Assembly (NCBI GenBank): GCA_002501885.1
Contig: DAON01000004.1
Coordinates: 1 to 33,570, forward strand
Source: Euryarchaeota archaeon UBA220
Lineage (GTDB): Archaea; Thermoplasmatota; Poseidoniia; Poseidoniales; Thalassarchaeaceae
Length of the DNA: 33,570 nt
Direction: 5' to 3'
Shown here: positions 1-10,900 of the stretch, piece after piece
How the letters are laid out: each line of letters opens with the position of its first letter
Position numbering within the stretch: position 1 is the stretch's first letter
Notes under the pieces: model-generated
Told to the model about the DNA's origin: nothing
What the model saw: the letters and a program-made list of their open reading frames with translations, nothing else
Databases searched by the model: none
Program-made: the position numbers and the translations under genes

Positions 1-1092
1 GCAGGTTTGGCAGCCCTAGCTCTTATCGTATCATTCATTGTCTCTAGGCCTAGTATTCAGAGTGATTATGCATTCCTAGGACTAGTGCCAATCCTAATTT
101 TTGGAATCTCATTTTACCTTATCTGGAATGCTGTCGGTAAGAAGCAGACAGCAGCAATCGCTGTAGTCTATCTCTTGCTAGCAGCATCTCCATATCTTGT
201 CATGAGTCTATCTTCTGGAGAGATTACAGTTACTGACTCTGAACTTTCGGATGACTCATCTACCATCACTCTGACAATCAGAGAATCCGGAGCAATAATG
301 GGATCATCGGTTGATTCTGCAGTTGTTTCTATCACCTATGATGGAACTGAGATATATTCTGAATCTATGGCCTTCTCGATAAACAGAGAGGACGGTTATG
401 GTAAGTACGGAGAAATCACACTCACTGTAGCGGACTGGTATCAAGGAAATGCAGCCGACAACGCGGAGTATGTGGTGTCTGTGGATACCGGCGAGTCATC
501 CGATTCGATGTTGCTACAGTCTCGGCATCTACAGAGAACAGTCGAAGATGCCAAGGGAGAAACTTCCGGCGCAATGGGATATGGTAATGACTGCGAGAGT
601 TCAAAGGATTCTTGCATCATCGGGGTTGCTCTAAAGTCATGGTCGGGGCTTGACGCATTAGGAGATAATCCACCAGGGCCAATGCCATATGCAGACTACA
701 CAGTTCAGGCCAAAATGTACTATGGGTCTAGTGTTGTTATATCGTATCCTCTGGTCACTGTTGTGAATGGAGTTGCCGAGTGGGATTCAGGAAACGGAGA
801 GTTTGGCGGCGGTAGTGCTCTAGTTGCAGAGGACGGTTCAGAACTCCCTCTGCCTGGGTCGGTTGAGTCGTTTGAACTGAACACCAAGTATGTTCCAATC
901 GATGATTGGGCTGTTAGTGACTACGGATGCTATCACTTTACTGTCGAAACAACACAAAACTCCCCTTGGTCTGATGGATCAACCATTACTCATACCTCGT
1001 ACTATGAATTCACAGAAGAAGGAGATGGCGGAACAGGAGATGACCCTGGTGAGCCAACCAGCGAATCATGGACTAAGGTTTCGAGTTGCTAA
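1..1092 (+). CDS. Membrane-anchored extracellular protein, 5' end cut by window
   Basis: The reading frame is open from the first base, so the true start probably lies upstream; an internal TTG at 7 has no special support. About 70 N-terminal residues form three likely membrane segments, around visible residues 3-15, 24-44 and 50-68. About 290 residues of probably extracytoplasmic beta-rich sequence follow. This part has stretches that look Ig-like (ITLTIRESG..., AVVSITYDG) and a close cysteine pair, NDCESSKDSC. An acidic, Gly-rich stretch precedes the end, and the last residue is Cys (KVSSC). I do not recognise the family. It converges on the next gene with one base between the two stop codons, so no terminator fits between them. 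It could be the tail of a larger multi-pass protein, and the function is unknown. Confidence 0.75.
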   Translation, partial: AGLAALALIVSFIVSRPSIQSDYAFLGLVPILIFGISFYLIWNAVGKKQTAAIAVVYLLLAASPYLVMSLSSGEITVTDSELSDDSSTITLTIRESGAIMGSSVDSAVVSITYDGTEIYSESMAFSINREDGYGKYGEITLTVADWYQGNAADNAEYVVSVDTGESSDSMLLQSRHLQRTVEDAKGETSGAMGYGNDCESSKDSCIIGVALKSWSGLDALGDNPPGPMPYADYTVQAKMYYGSSVVISYPLVTVVNGVAEWDSGNGEFGGGSALVAEDGSELPLPGSVESFELNTKYVPIDDWAVSDYGCYHFTVETTQNSPWSDGSTITHTSYYEFTEEGDGGTGDDPGEPTSESWTKVSSC

Positions 1093-1093
1093 T

Positions 1094-2803
1094 TTAGTAC
1101 TCGTCCTTTGAATAATCTGAGTCTTCATCTTCGCCATCTTCAACGATAGCATCTGAGGCCCGTCTGAGCATTGTGAATCCAGCGATTGCCATAGCCACGA
1201 TTATAGCAGCCAGAAGTGACACCACATCTATCGAATCATCTTCTGTAGGTTCGGACCAGGTAGCTGTTTCGGTCGTCATACTTCCTCCTCCGAACGCATC
1301 ATCACTGACTAATTGAGTTGGAGTCAGTATCTTGCAAGTAAGAGATGCATCACCAGTCTGAGAATGCCTCCAACCAAACGAAACTTCAACAGATTCTCCC
1401 GGCCCAATTCTAGCTTGCCTATAGCCACCAATATCCGCTTCCATCCCTGTCTCTGAAACTTCACAGGTGAAGTAAAGAAGTGCTTCTGCACTTCCTCTAT
1501 TTGCCAATCCGGCGACTACCGGCATCTCTTGCCCGCGAGTTTTCGTCAATGTCTCTTCAGTAATACTCAGAGACTCCCATTCAACATAAGGTGTCTCCGA
1601 GTTGATTACAATTGAATCCGACCAATCCAGATTCATCACTCCTCCTCCGTAGTTTCCTATTCCAGATGAAGCAGGATTCCAACCCGTCTCATAGGTGATG
1701 ATTTCTATGGTTGCAGACTCGGTCCAGACGGTGCCATCTGCATAACCAATCTCGACCACCCTCTCTACTCCTGAATTGACATAGGCAGTACCATTCTCAT
1801 CGCTGAATATTTCTTGAGTCGCCTCTTGGGGCCCGATTCCAGATAGTCTGAGAACTACATACTTTGCATCTAGATGTAGAGTCTGACCTGAAACTCTCCT
1901 CTCCCATTTGTCGATCAATCCTCCTGATCCGACGACACCTTCGCCCCAGAATATTTCAGAGTAAGGTCCGGCTTGAATATCATGATCATCCAGACTGGAT
2001 TCGAATGATGTAGATCCTAGGAGATCTATCCTACCTGATTCTCCTACCATAATTGGTCCAACTCTATCGAATTCAGTATTATCTGCACTCAGGACTCCCT
2101 CAATGAAAACCTGCCCTCCTATGACTGAAGAGAACGAAGATTGCATTTCTCCTTCTACATGGATCCCGAACTCCAGGGCCCCAGCACTCTTCATATTGAC
2201 AGTCTCTAACTCAGAACCAGCCATTGTAGTCTGGCCCCCAGTTTGTGTGGTTATGGTGATTGAGCCCACAGTAACAGGACTGGAACCATAGCCAGTAAGG
2301 CCGACCCAGATGTCTCCTGCACCATTGTCGAAACTGAATGTGTGAGAACTACCATTGAGATCGAAAACCTCACTTCCAATATGGGCTGCATCAGAGTAGT
2401 AGGTATCTCCCTCTATGGGGATCATTTCTACTTCAAATGGCCCTGAAATTCCATCTCCCGGAATCTTGAACTTTGACATATTTGCTTCATCCCAGTAGCC
2501 CATACTAGCTATGGCAGAAGGCGGAGTCTGTGACTTCACAGTAGATTGAGTAATCGTCAGTTGACCACCCTCATCAACATGAATACTAGATCCATCGATC
2601 ATCTTGATGTTTGCATCCTCTATAGTCAAGTGTCCGCCATCTACTATTCTGACTACTCCTTCTACAGAATCTTCTCCCGACCAAGTCATATCGGCACTAA
2701 TTACAGTCTCAGATTCCTCTGCTGAAACTAATCCAGTGACAAGAATGACTGAGGTAATCATCAGAACGGATTGTACTATTGCGGCGGTTCTCATGGCCCG
2801 CAT
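1094..2803 (-). CDS. Secreted, C-terminally membrane-anchored surface protein
   Basis: This 569-residue protein begins with a basic and hydrophobic signal peptide (about residues 1-28, ending near LVSAEE). The N-terminal half has beta-helix-like phrases (VRIVDGGHLTIEDANIKM, IHVDEGGQLTITQSTV) of the kind seen in right-handed parallel beta-helix surface proteins. Around residues 410-500 is a CARDB-like adhesion domain (VVAGLANRGSAEALLYFTCEV). One likely transmembrane helix follows (about 525-545, SLLAAIIVAMAIAGFTML). The protein ends in RR and a strongly acidic cytoplasmic tail. Two Met codons, at 2803 and 2794, are possible starts, and both leave the signal peptide intact. It is probably a displayed cell-surface protein; its ligand is unknown. 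The gene is divergent from the CarS gene, and the bases between the two are largely an N-terminal-like open stretch, so the promoter is not clear. Confidence 0.82.
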   Translation of the reverse strand: MRAMRTAAIVQSVLMITSVILVTGLVSAEESETVISADMTWSGEDSVEGVVRIVDGGHLTIEDANIKMIDGSSIHVDEGGQLTITQSTVKSQTPPSAIASMGYWDEANMSKFKIPGDGISGPFEVEMIPIEGDTYYSDAAHIGSEVFDLNGSSHTFSFDNGAGDIWVGLTGYGSSPVTVGSITITTQTGGQTTMAGSELETVNMKSAGALEFGIHVEGEMQSSFSSVIGGQVFIEGVLSADNTEFDRVGPIMVGESGRIDLLGSTSFESSLDDHDIQAGPYSEIFWGEGVVGSGGLIDKWERRVSGQTLHLDAKYVVLRLSGIGPQEATQEIFSDENGTAYVNSGVERVVEIGYADGTVWTESATIEIITYETGWNPASSGIGNYGGGVMNLDWSDSIVINSETPYVEWESLSITEETLTKTRGQEMPVVAGLANRGSAEALLYFTCEVSETGMEADIGGYRQARIGPGESVEVSFGWRHSQTGDASLTCKILTPTQLVSDDAFGGGSMTTETATWSEPTEDDSIDVVSLLAAIIVAMAIAGFTMLRRASDAIVEDGEDEDSDYSKDEY

Positions 2804-2880
2804 TCAATGAGAGTGCCATGAATAGTTTTGCCCACTATTCTTCGGATAGAGTTCATTCACTGTCTTTGTCTCGCGAGCCC

Positions 2881-3561
2881 GTGAGCGCACCCGCCTTATT
2901 CCCAGCGCCCGACTCCGCCGACTTCGCTTTGAACATCATCACGGTCCTGATGATGTACGGGCCATTCTATCTAGCAAATACTGGAGCGATGCTGTTTGGC
3001 AAGTGGATTCCTGATAAGTTCGGCTTCTCAAGTGTGGTGATTGATGGAGGAAGAAACTGGAGAGATGGTTACAGAATTCTAGGCGACGGTAAGACTTGGA
3101 ATGGTATGTTCGGCGGCGCCATATTTTCTGGACTTCTCACAATGTTGGCCCATTATGCATGGAATTCAGACTATCCTCCAGATGCAAGGCCGTTTGTAGA
3201 TCCTACATTGTTCAGCAATTCGTCTGATTGGTTTTGGCTCGGCGGAGAGTGGGGTGCCGCCTTTGTAATGGGCTTCACACTAGGCATCGCTTGTATGCTA
3301 GGAGACTCTGCTGGCTCATTTGTCAAGCGACGCCGCGGCCTAAAAAGAGAGGGCGAGGAAAGCTCGAAAGCCCCTCTTCTTGACACTGTCCCATTCGCGG
3401 TTTCAGTATTCTTCTTCTCATTCTTGCTCTTTGATGACCAAGTAATCATGCACGAGCAATTACATGACGAAATTATTGCATTACTCATCTTGACCCCAAT
3501 AATTCACCGACTGTTCAATGTAATTGGATATAGATTGGGCCTGAAGTCAGTACCATACTAG
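2881..3561 (+). CDS. carS: CDP-archaeol synthase (CTP:2,3-di-O-geranylgeranylglycerol-1-phosphate cytidylyltransferase)
   Basis: CarS transfers CMP from CTP to unsaturated archaetidic acid, giving the CDP-archaeol precursor of archaeal polar lipids in the cytoplasmic membrane. Using the GTG at 2881, the protein has 226 residues. It shows the family landmarks: PFYLANTGAMLFG near residues 28-40, an IDGG segment near 54, ILGDGKTWNG at 66-75, and LGDSAGSFVKRR at 140-151, among about five hydrophobic segments. In-frame ATGs at 2818 and 2779 would add an N-terminus the family does not usually have, and the 2779 start would overlap the divergent gene, so I prefer the GTG; an internal ATG at 2950 is also possible. 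PurD follows 31 bases downstream on the same strand, so the two may share a transcript. The identification is firm and the start is uncertain. Confidence 0.9.
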   Translation: MSAPALFPAPDSADFALNIITVLMMYGPFYLANTGAMLFGKWIPDKFGFSSVVIDGGRNWRDGYRILGDGKTWNGMFGGAIFSGLLTMLAHYAWNSDYPPDARPFVDPTLFSNSSDWFWLGGEWGAAFVMGFTLGIACMLGDSAGSFVKRRRGLKREGEESSKAPLLDTVPFAVSVFFFSFLLFDDQVIMHEQLHDEIIALLILTPIIHRLFNVIGYRLGLKSVPY

Positions 3562-3592
3562 GAACACTCACTTCGGAATCCATTATCTTCCG

Positions 3593-4879
3593 ATGGCTTC
3601 ACGCATAGGTATGTCTACTCTGACGGTCTTGGTTGTAGGAGGGGGAGGAAGAGAACACGCCCTATGCTTGGGACTTGCCAAAAGCCCATCTGTAACGGCT
3701 GTTCACTGTTCTCCCGGGAATGCTGGTACCTCGATGGTTGCATCAAATCATAATGTATCTTCTAGTGATATCGAAGGCATCGTTTCGCTAGCACTTGAGT
3801 TAGATTCCAACTTGGTTGTTGTAGGTCCAGAGGCGCCGCTCGTAAACGGCCTCGCAGACTCCCTCAGGGATGCCGGAATATCTTGCTTTGGGCCTCATTC
3901 GGAAGGTGCTCGTTTGGAGGCCTCTAAACTACATGCCAAGGAGATAATGAAATCTCTAGGAGTCCCTACCGGCGGACACATAGTGGTTGATGAAAAATCA
4001 TTAATTCCCAATGCTCTAGACAAGTTTGAGGCTCCTTGGGTAATCAAGCGAGATGTTCTCGCTGCAGGAAAAGGAGTCACAGTAACCTCAGACAGGAAGG
4101 TTGCAGAGGAAGCCCTACTAGAAGGAATAGAATTGGACGGCTTCGTTCTTCTTGAGGAGCATCTGTCGGGTGAAGAAGCTTCAGTACTGGTTGTAATGGA
4201 CGAATCTGGCTACATTTGCCTACCTGCAAGTCAGGATCACAAGAGAGTCGGAGAGGGAGATACAGGCCCGAATACTGGAGGAATGGGGGCTTACGCCCCT
4301 GCTCCGATAGTATCTGAGTCTGTGATGCACAGAGTAACTCGAGAAATAATTGAACCAATGCACCATCACCTCAGAAACCAAGAAACTCCCTACCGAGGAT
4401 GCCTGTATCTCGGTTTAATGATCGACGAAGAAGGGGCTCCAGGGGTAATCGAATTCAATGTAAGATTTGGTGACCCCGAGACTCAAGTTACAATCCCTCT
4501 GATTTCAAGCGATATGGGGCAACTTTTGCTTGCCTGTGCAGAAGGAAGAATCTCCGAAGAAGAATATGAGTTTCATGACTTATGTGCGGCTACTGTGGTA
4601 CTTGCTTCAGAGGGCTACCCTGCAAGCTCATCGACGGGGAGAAAGATCTCAGGTAGCGAAGTCAAAATTGAGGAGGGCATGACCTCTGCCTTTGTTCATT
4701 ATGCCGGAACTATCATCGGAGAAGACGGCCAACTAATTTCTTCTGGAGGCAGAGTCCTGTCGGCTACAGGACTAGCACCCTCACTCAACGATGCAGTGGC
4801 CGCATCATACGAGTTGATTGAGTGTATCCAACTCGAAGGCTCTCATTACCGTTCAGACATCGCATATCGGGCTCTTTAG
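3593..4879 (+). CDS. purD: Phosphoribosylamine--glycine ligase (GAR synthetase)
   Basis: PurD joins phosphoribosylamine to glycine with ATP in the second step of purine synthesis, in the cytoplasm. The 428-residue length matches the family. The N-terminal nucleotide-fold signature GGGGREHAL lies near residues 15-23. An ATP-grasp lysine region (VIKRDVLAAGKGV) starts at about 150, NTGGMGAYAP at 227, and the metal/ATP site NVRFGDPETQ at 289. In the ATP-grasp motif, KRD replaces the more usual KAD, but the glycine loop is intact. The ATG at 3611 is an alternative start, giving MSTLTVLVVGGGG, closer to typical PurD N-termini; neither start has a clear ribosome binding site. It lies just after carS and before a promoter-like region, and no other purine genes are nearby. 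Confidence 0.95.
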   Translation: MASRIGMSTLTVLVVGGGGREHALCLGLAKSPSVTAVHCSPGNAGTSMVASNHNVSSSDIEGIVSLALELDSNLVVVGPEAPLVNGLADSLRDAGISCFGPHSEGARLEASKLHAKEIMKSLGVPTGGHIVVDEKSLIPNALDKFEAPWVIKRDVLAAGKGVTVTSDRKVAEEALLEGIELDGFVLLEEHLSGEEASVLVVMDESGYICLPASQDHKRVGEGDTGPNTGGMGAYAPAPIVSESVMHRVTREIIEPMHHHLRNQETPYRGCLYLGLMIDEEGAPGVIEFNVRFGDPETQVTIPLISSDMGQLLLACAEGRISEEEYEFHDLCAATVVLASEGYPASSSTGRKISGSEVKIEEGMTSAFVHYAGTIIGEDGQLISSGGRVLSATGLAPSLNDAVAASYELIECIQLEGSHYRSDIAYRAL

Positions 4880-4916
4880 CGGATTTAGTGAGTCATTCTT
4901 GACCTTCAGATTTTAC

Positions 4917-4940
4917 AACCATTCTACGAATGGTTATAAC
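4917..4940 (+). promoter_or_regulatory. Perfect palindrome abutting a TATA-like box, upstream of the oligosaccharyltransferase gene
   Basis: AACCATTC-TAC-GAATGGTT (4917-4935) is a perfect 8-bp inverted repeat around three bases. Its right arm runs into TTATAAC (4934-4940), a TATA-like element 54-60 bases before the start codon. If the box is used, transcription would begin near 4962-4967 and give a short leader that carries a Shine-Dalgarno site. The palindrome would then cover the BRE side of the promoter, a good place for a repressor. It could instead be an end-of-purD RNA hairpin, although no T-run follows it. Confidence 0.5.
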
Positions 4941-4982
4941 AGCCAGTCAAATCGGCGCGACGCTAGCCTTTGGGCTGAACAC

Positions 4983-4988
4983 GGTGAT
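4983..4988 (+). promoter_or_regulatory. Ribosome binding site GGTGAT deciding the oligosaccharyltransferase start
   Basis: GGTGAT pairs with the usual archaeal 16S 3' end. It lies five bases before ATG 4994 and two before ATG 4991, which makes 4994 the best start and argues against the TTG at 4988, which overlaps the site. Confidence 0.6.
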
Positions 4989-4993
4989 TGATG

Positions 4994-7900
4994 ATGAATG
5001 AGAATGATACCGCGACTGAATCAGAGCTCTCCCAGGCAGGGATTGCTTCTGTCCCAACGGTGCTAGTTGCATTGCTAGCACTCTTCTTTGGGGCCGATTA
5101 TGTCGCGAACGGAGCCATGGAAAATGACGGATATACGCAAGTCCTGATTCTGCCCGCCGTAGCCGCTTTTGCTGCTGCGCTTGGCAGAATTGGTGCCTTT
5201 GCTCCGTTTGGCAATATGGCCAAGTATCGAAATGCTATTGTTGTACTCGGATTCATTTTAGCTGCGGCTATCATTACGATGGCCCACAACTTGTTTGAAA
5301 GCGTTGGTAGGGTCGGGGCCCTAACCTTCGCTCTCGTCGGAATCTCGACCTATGTGCAGATAAGTACCGACAGGAGAGAAGAGGCCAGTACTCTGCTTGC
5401 TATCGTTATCGGCTTCCACCTAGCAGTGTCTCATGCGGCTAACTCTGTTTTCGATTTATCCGATTGGACCGGGTCTGCCCCAGATTTGATTGATACAGGC
5501 AGAGCCGGAATAGCGTCAGTATTCTTCGCATTCTGGGCTACATCGATAGTAGCGGGAATGATTACCGCGGCACTGATGAGAGGTAAACTAGACTCGCCAG
5601 GCTCAGGATCGTTCGGCTCCTCTCTTTCAGCTTCTAACAGAGTTTTGATGTCAACTCTCTTTGCAATCCTGCTAGTTCAAGCAATTCCGCTGATTTGGCT
5701 AGGCCAACTCTCAGGAATTCAAGAATACCATAATCATGTTTACTTGGGTTCTGTCTGGGCTTTATTCTCGACAGTCGTAATTCTATTCATTGCCTTCTGC
5801 CATTGCGAGAGATGGAATGTACTCGGAGCAATATTCGGTGTGAACTGGCTCCTCTACACTCTTGGGCACCTTCAAGAAATTGGTAACGAATTCCCGAGTT
5901 TCCTTGCAGGAGATGATGCGATGAGCACATTCTCGTGGTTCTTCCTCGGATTCTGGCTAAATGTCGCTGCAGTGATGATTGCATCACGAGGCTACTTTGG
6001 AGATATTTCTCCTAGACACGAACCGAGTCAGGCAAGACTCTGGTGGCAGAGCAATTCATACTCAATTATGGTCGCTTTGGCTATCTTGGTAGCATTTGCA
6101 GTCAGGACTGGCTGGAATGTTCTACCGGCGATGAATGCCTCTGCTACTGGTCTCTGGGATATGACTGGGGGATCTGACCCTTGGTACATGAAGAGAGTCG
6201 TAGATTACATCGTAGCCGAGAGGAGTCACTACATCTTCGACCATGATAGAGCATATCCGATGGGGGCAATCAATCCTCGTCCTCCACTGTTCTCTTGGTC
6301 GCTTGCACTTGGAGGAATTGGACTATCTTGGTTACTTGAGATACCTGCAGATGAAGCTACTTGGTGGAGCGTCGCTGCTATGCCGGCTGTTTTCGGCGCA
6401 CTGATTGTTCTGCCTCTGGCTGCAATCGCCAAGAATGTCCACAGCAAGGGGGCTGGAATCCTGACTGCTTGGTTAATCGCTCTGATGCCTGGTCACATCT
6501 CTCATGCGACTTTCGGTCTAGCGGACCACGATTCGTTTGCTCTACTGTTCTTGTCTATGGCATTCTATTATTGGGTCAGAGCTTTGGATGAACTGGGTAC
6601 TGAGAGAATGTTCCAAAACCCAAGTTCAAGCCCCCTTTACTTAGTTGCAGGGATTAGGGAGACTTGGCACAGAAATCCAAGAGCCATGGCTTTCGCAACA
6701 CTGTCGGGAATTTCTTTTGCCACTGTGGCTCTAGGATGGAAAGGTTTCGTATACGGCCCAGGAATTCTATTCCTTGCTTACTCGGGCCAGATAATCTTGA
6801 ACATGTTCCGTAAGAGGGACAGTCTACCTCTAACTTCGATAACTCTACAGATGTTACTGACTTCTTTCCTTATTCCACTACCCTTCTACATGTGGCCGGG
6901 CCTGAACCTTGTGTTCGATCCTAGCGGTTTCCAACCGATGTTCTACATCATCGGCTTCACACTAGCATTAGGCTGGGTCTCTTCTTCGTATAGGGACAAG
7001 CCTTGGCTATTGGTACTGGGGACTGGAGGAGTTCTGATTGGCGGTATCCTCGCAATCCTATTCATCCTTCAGCAGTTGGAGATTTACAATGGATGGGACA
7101 TCCTGTTCACTGGTGGATTCTACTTCTCAAAGAACAAGATTTTCGGAACCATTGGTGAAGCACAAGCACCAAGCAGAGGAGTTCTATTCGCATCTTACGG
7201 GCCTGTTGTTGCACTGATTGCTGTTGGCTGTGCTTTCGTACTGATGTGGCGAGGGGCCCGTAGAGAGCGCCAGAGTCATCTATTGCTCGGTCTGTGGGTA
7301 ATCATTGCTACATACATGGCTTGGTCTGCTGGAAGATTCATTTTCAACGCGACTCCTGCCATGGCTGTCGTCGGTGGAATTGGACTGATGATGCTCTGGG
7401 ACGGTGCCAACTTCTCTTCGTTCGTCAAGGAATGGCGCCGATCAGGTATTGGAACTCCAAGAACCAGATTCAGATCAGTATGGACCGCAGGTAGGAGAAA
7501 TCCAGCCATCCCGGCGATTCTGGTTATTCTGATGATGGTAGCATCCCAACATGCAACATATGGCATAGATTCAGGAATTCCAAGAGGAGAAGCAGCCGCA
7601 ACGGATGTAGATCAAACAATCCATGACATCGCTCCTGACTTCCTAAGGGCCGAAGTCCTAGGTCTTTCAGTCCTCAAGAGCGAGGGTTACAACCCTGAAT
7701 CTGAGATGTGGTACATGGGTACATTTGGTCCCGGGTTTAACAGCGGCTCTTGGAATCTAGCCTATGACTGGTTATCTGAACAAGATACAGATATGAGTTT
7801 CAGTGAGCGCCCAGCCTTCGTTTCTTGGTGGGACTATGGGTTCCAGGCTCTGGCTCAGGGACAGCATCCTACCGTTGCCGATAACTTCCAGTCTGGAATC

Positions 7901-10900
7901 CCGAATAGCGGAGGAATGCTGCTTTCAAACAGCCAAGAAGATACTCTAGCACTATTCATTACAACCCTTGCTCAGGGAGATCGCCGATACAATGGTGGAG
8001 GCGGATTTACTGACTCATTCTACGAAGTTCTTGACCTCTACATGGATGATGATCAGTTGGCTGAGTATGACAATATCCTCTCCATCGGTGTTAATGACGA
8101 GAACTTCGTCAAGGACAGAGCAATGGCAGTAGTGGCTACCGATGACCACACAGAGTTGCTTCACGGATACTCATTGGATTCCAATGGCCTTCCCGAGTCC
8201 GAAAAGATGTGGAAGGTATTGATTGGAGGTACTCAGATGGGCAACTCCACTGAAGATGAGTCCGAGGCCACTGACCTGTTCAATGCAACACGACTCAACA
8301 ACGCCCAGTTCGAAATGCAAACTACTCACTACCTCATTGGCGGATACATGTACACTAGTGACCTAATCGAGGACTTCAATGATGTCTCGACCAGTCTTCA
8401 CCGAACCAATGCCAGACTGGCATTGAGCCGAGCATTCCTGTCCACAGCATTTGATATGGATCAACTTGCGGGAATCTACCATGGAATAACTGGCCTAGAT
8501 TATGAGGTCCAAGACTACGATGGGCCACTAGGGGACACTGTAGTTCGAAATAATGACATCCGATACTTTGCTATCGATAATCGTCTATATCCTCTGGGAG
8601 GGACATACTATGGAGATTACCAATATCATCGCGGACAGACTACAGGAATCTTCCATGCACCCACAGGACTGTCTGGATTGGACATGGAGGATTACATCAC
8701 AGCTGTCTATGACACTCAGCGTGGAGATGGCCCTCTAATTCCGCGTTCTGCCGAAGAGTTCGAAGAAGAGTATCTGAACGATGTAATCCGTCAGAGTTCT
8801 GGAGCCTCCGAGTCCAATGAAGTAATCAGAATGGTCGATATTGATTACCAACATCAACCCGCATTCTTCGAGACTATGGTTGCTAGATTCTATGTTGGCT
8901 ATTCGACCTCTATGTTGGGTCTACCAGGTGATGCTGATCAACCAGCACCACACTTCTACATGTCTGGAACTCCTGGCTCATACCTAGAGAACGCGTACCC
9001 ACTTCCGGGCGCAATGATGAATCATTTCGTCCTAGCTAACTGGTATGACGATGAGCGCTGTGAGTTGCTAGACAATGGATCCAAAGTCGACGATGACTGT
9101 TCTAACCCTACAATTGGTTCGGCCAATACTCAAGTCAAGGTCATGAAATACTACAGCGGTGCAACATTGGAGGGTACCGTTGAGTTAGAGGGCTTCGGAG
9201 CTATTCCTAACGCTAGAGTAATGATTGAGAGAGATGCATTCAGCGGCGAGGAAGTTGCTGATGCTGATGGAAATGTCGTAGACGGAGACGATAGGACCTA
9301 CTGGATACCCATTGGATATACTGACGCAGACGAGAACGGACACTTTTCTTACACCGTTCCGGCTGGAAAAATCAGAGTTTCGGCCTTCATCGGAGAGCCA
9401 GACTTAGACACGGCTAGATCTGCGATGATGACCGGCGATGTAGGACAGTCACTGAGTGATATCTTCCAAGAGACTTCCGCGAATCGCAATGTGAATCCCA
9501 TCACTGGAATTCTAGCCAATGTATCCGGGGCCACATGGCTCTCCGAGACGATTGTCAATGTATCAGGAGAGGCAGGACACAGTAACGGTGAGCAGACAGT
9601 TTACGGAAATGTGTCCGTACAACCTTCTCACGCAACAGGAAAGTTGGTATGGTCCGGATCAACACTCTTCGACCAAGATCCTCTGACCGATGTGATAGTA
9701 GAAATTTCTCCATCCGCAGAACATGTCCAGATCCCACCTAGTTCGTCTACAACCTCAGTTGGAATAGTGGAAGGCTACGACTTGACATTCGGCGGTATTG
9801 GAGAGGTCACATTTACTGGAGCAGGTTCACTAATCGCTCAGGGAGTTGTCACAGTTACTGACTTCACAGGCAACCACTCTCAGACAATTTCTCACAATCA
9901 CAGTCTTACTGGAGACGGTATGTTCTCGGGAAGAGGAACACTATCTGGAGATATCACAGACGACATTGAGATTCCTGTTTGCGATACCAATTCAACCATG
10001 CCTGAAAATCACTCAGTGTGTAGCATGGAATCGGGAGATTTACTGATTGATGGCGATGTCAACGCTACTGGTAGGTTCACATCAAACGGAACTACTACAT
10101 TCACTAGGAGTTTGAGCCAAGCGACCTTGGTAGGTTCAGGAATTTTCGAAGTTGATACTTCTGAGGAATTAGATACCTATGGGACATTCAACGGCACTTT
10201 TGCTACTGTTGAGGGAGAAGGCATCTTTAGCGGACCGATGGTACAACCTGGAACCTTCCACTTCGTTGACATGATCCCGGGCGCATATGATATCACGATT
10301 ATTTTCTCTGATGGCACTGCAGTTGATTTGGAAGAGCAATTCATCATCCCACTGATTGGCAGCCCCGATGTTACAACCATCGATATTGCCGGAGGTTCGA
10401 TTAGTGGCTATCTGGTCAATACTACTGGTTCTCCAATCAATAGCACTATTGCCCTATTCGGTGAAGACTCAACTCACTCCGATGCGATTTTGGAATGTTC
10501 TGAGATCGGACTCGCCCCATGTATTCTAGTTCCTAACGAAGATGGTTTCTTCCAATACGGACCAATCGTCCCCGGGAATTATACAGCGCAGACTGATGTA
10601 GATGGCGACGGATTCGCTGAAATTTCTGAAGAATACATATTCGATCCAGAAATTGATGTAGAGTACGAGTTCCCCTCGCCAGTCCCCGAAACCTCGGACC
10701 TAACATTCACTCTCACAGAGAATGGCAATTCTGTACCTGACCTTGATGTCACACTTCGCCTGAAGAACGGAACAGGAGATGCTGCTTATGTTGAGTATGA
10801 CAATGAATCAGGACAGTACAGGGCCGAGTTATCAAGAGGAACTTGGGTGTTGAACTACACTCTATCTGAGCAATTGCAACTGTGGGAGCAGATTGAGATT

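Noticed and set aside
2779..2880. Longer N-terminus for CarS
   Set aside because: The extra residues are not hydrophobic or family-like, and the earliest start would overlap the divergent gene; the GTG at 2881 fits the family better.
4917..4935. Palindrome as a rho-independent-style terminator for purD
   Set aside because: No T-run follows, archaeal termination does not normally use such hairpins, and the right arm merges with a TATA-like box.
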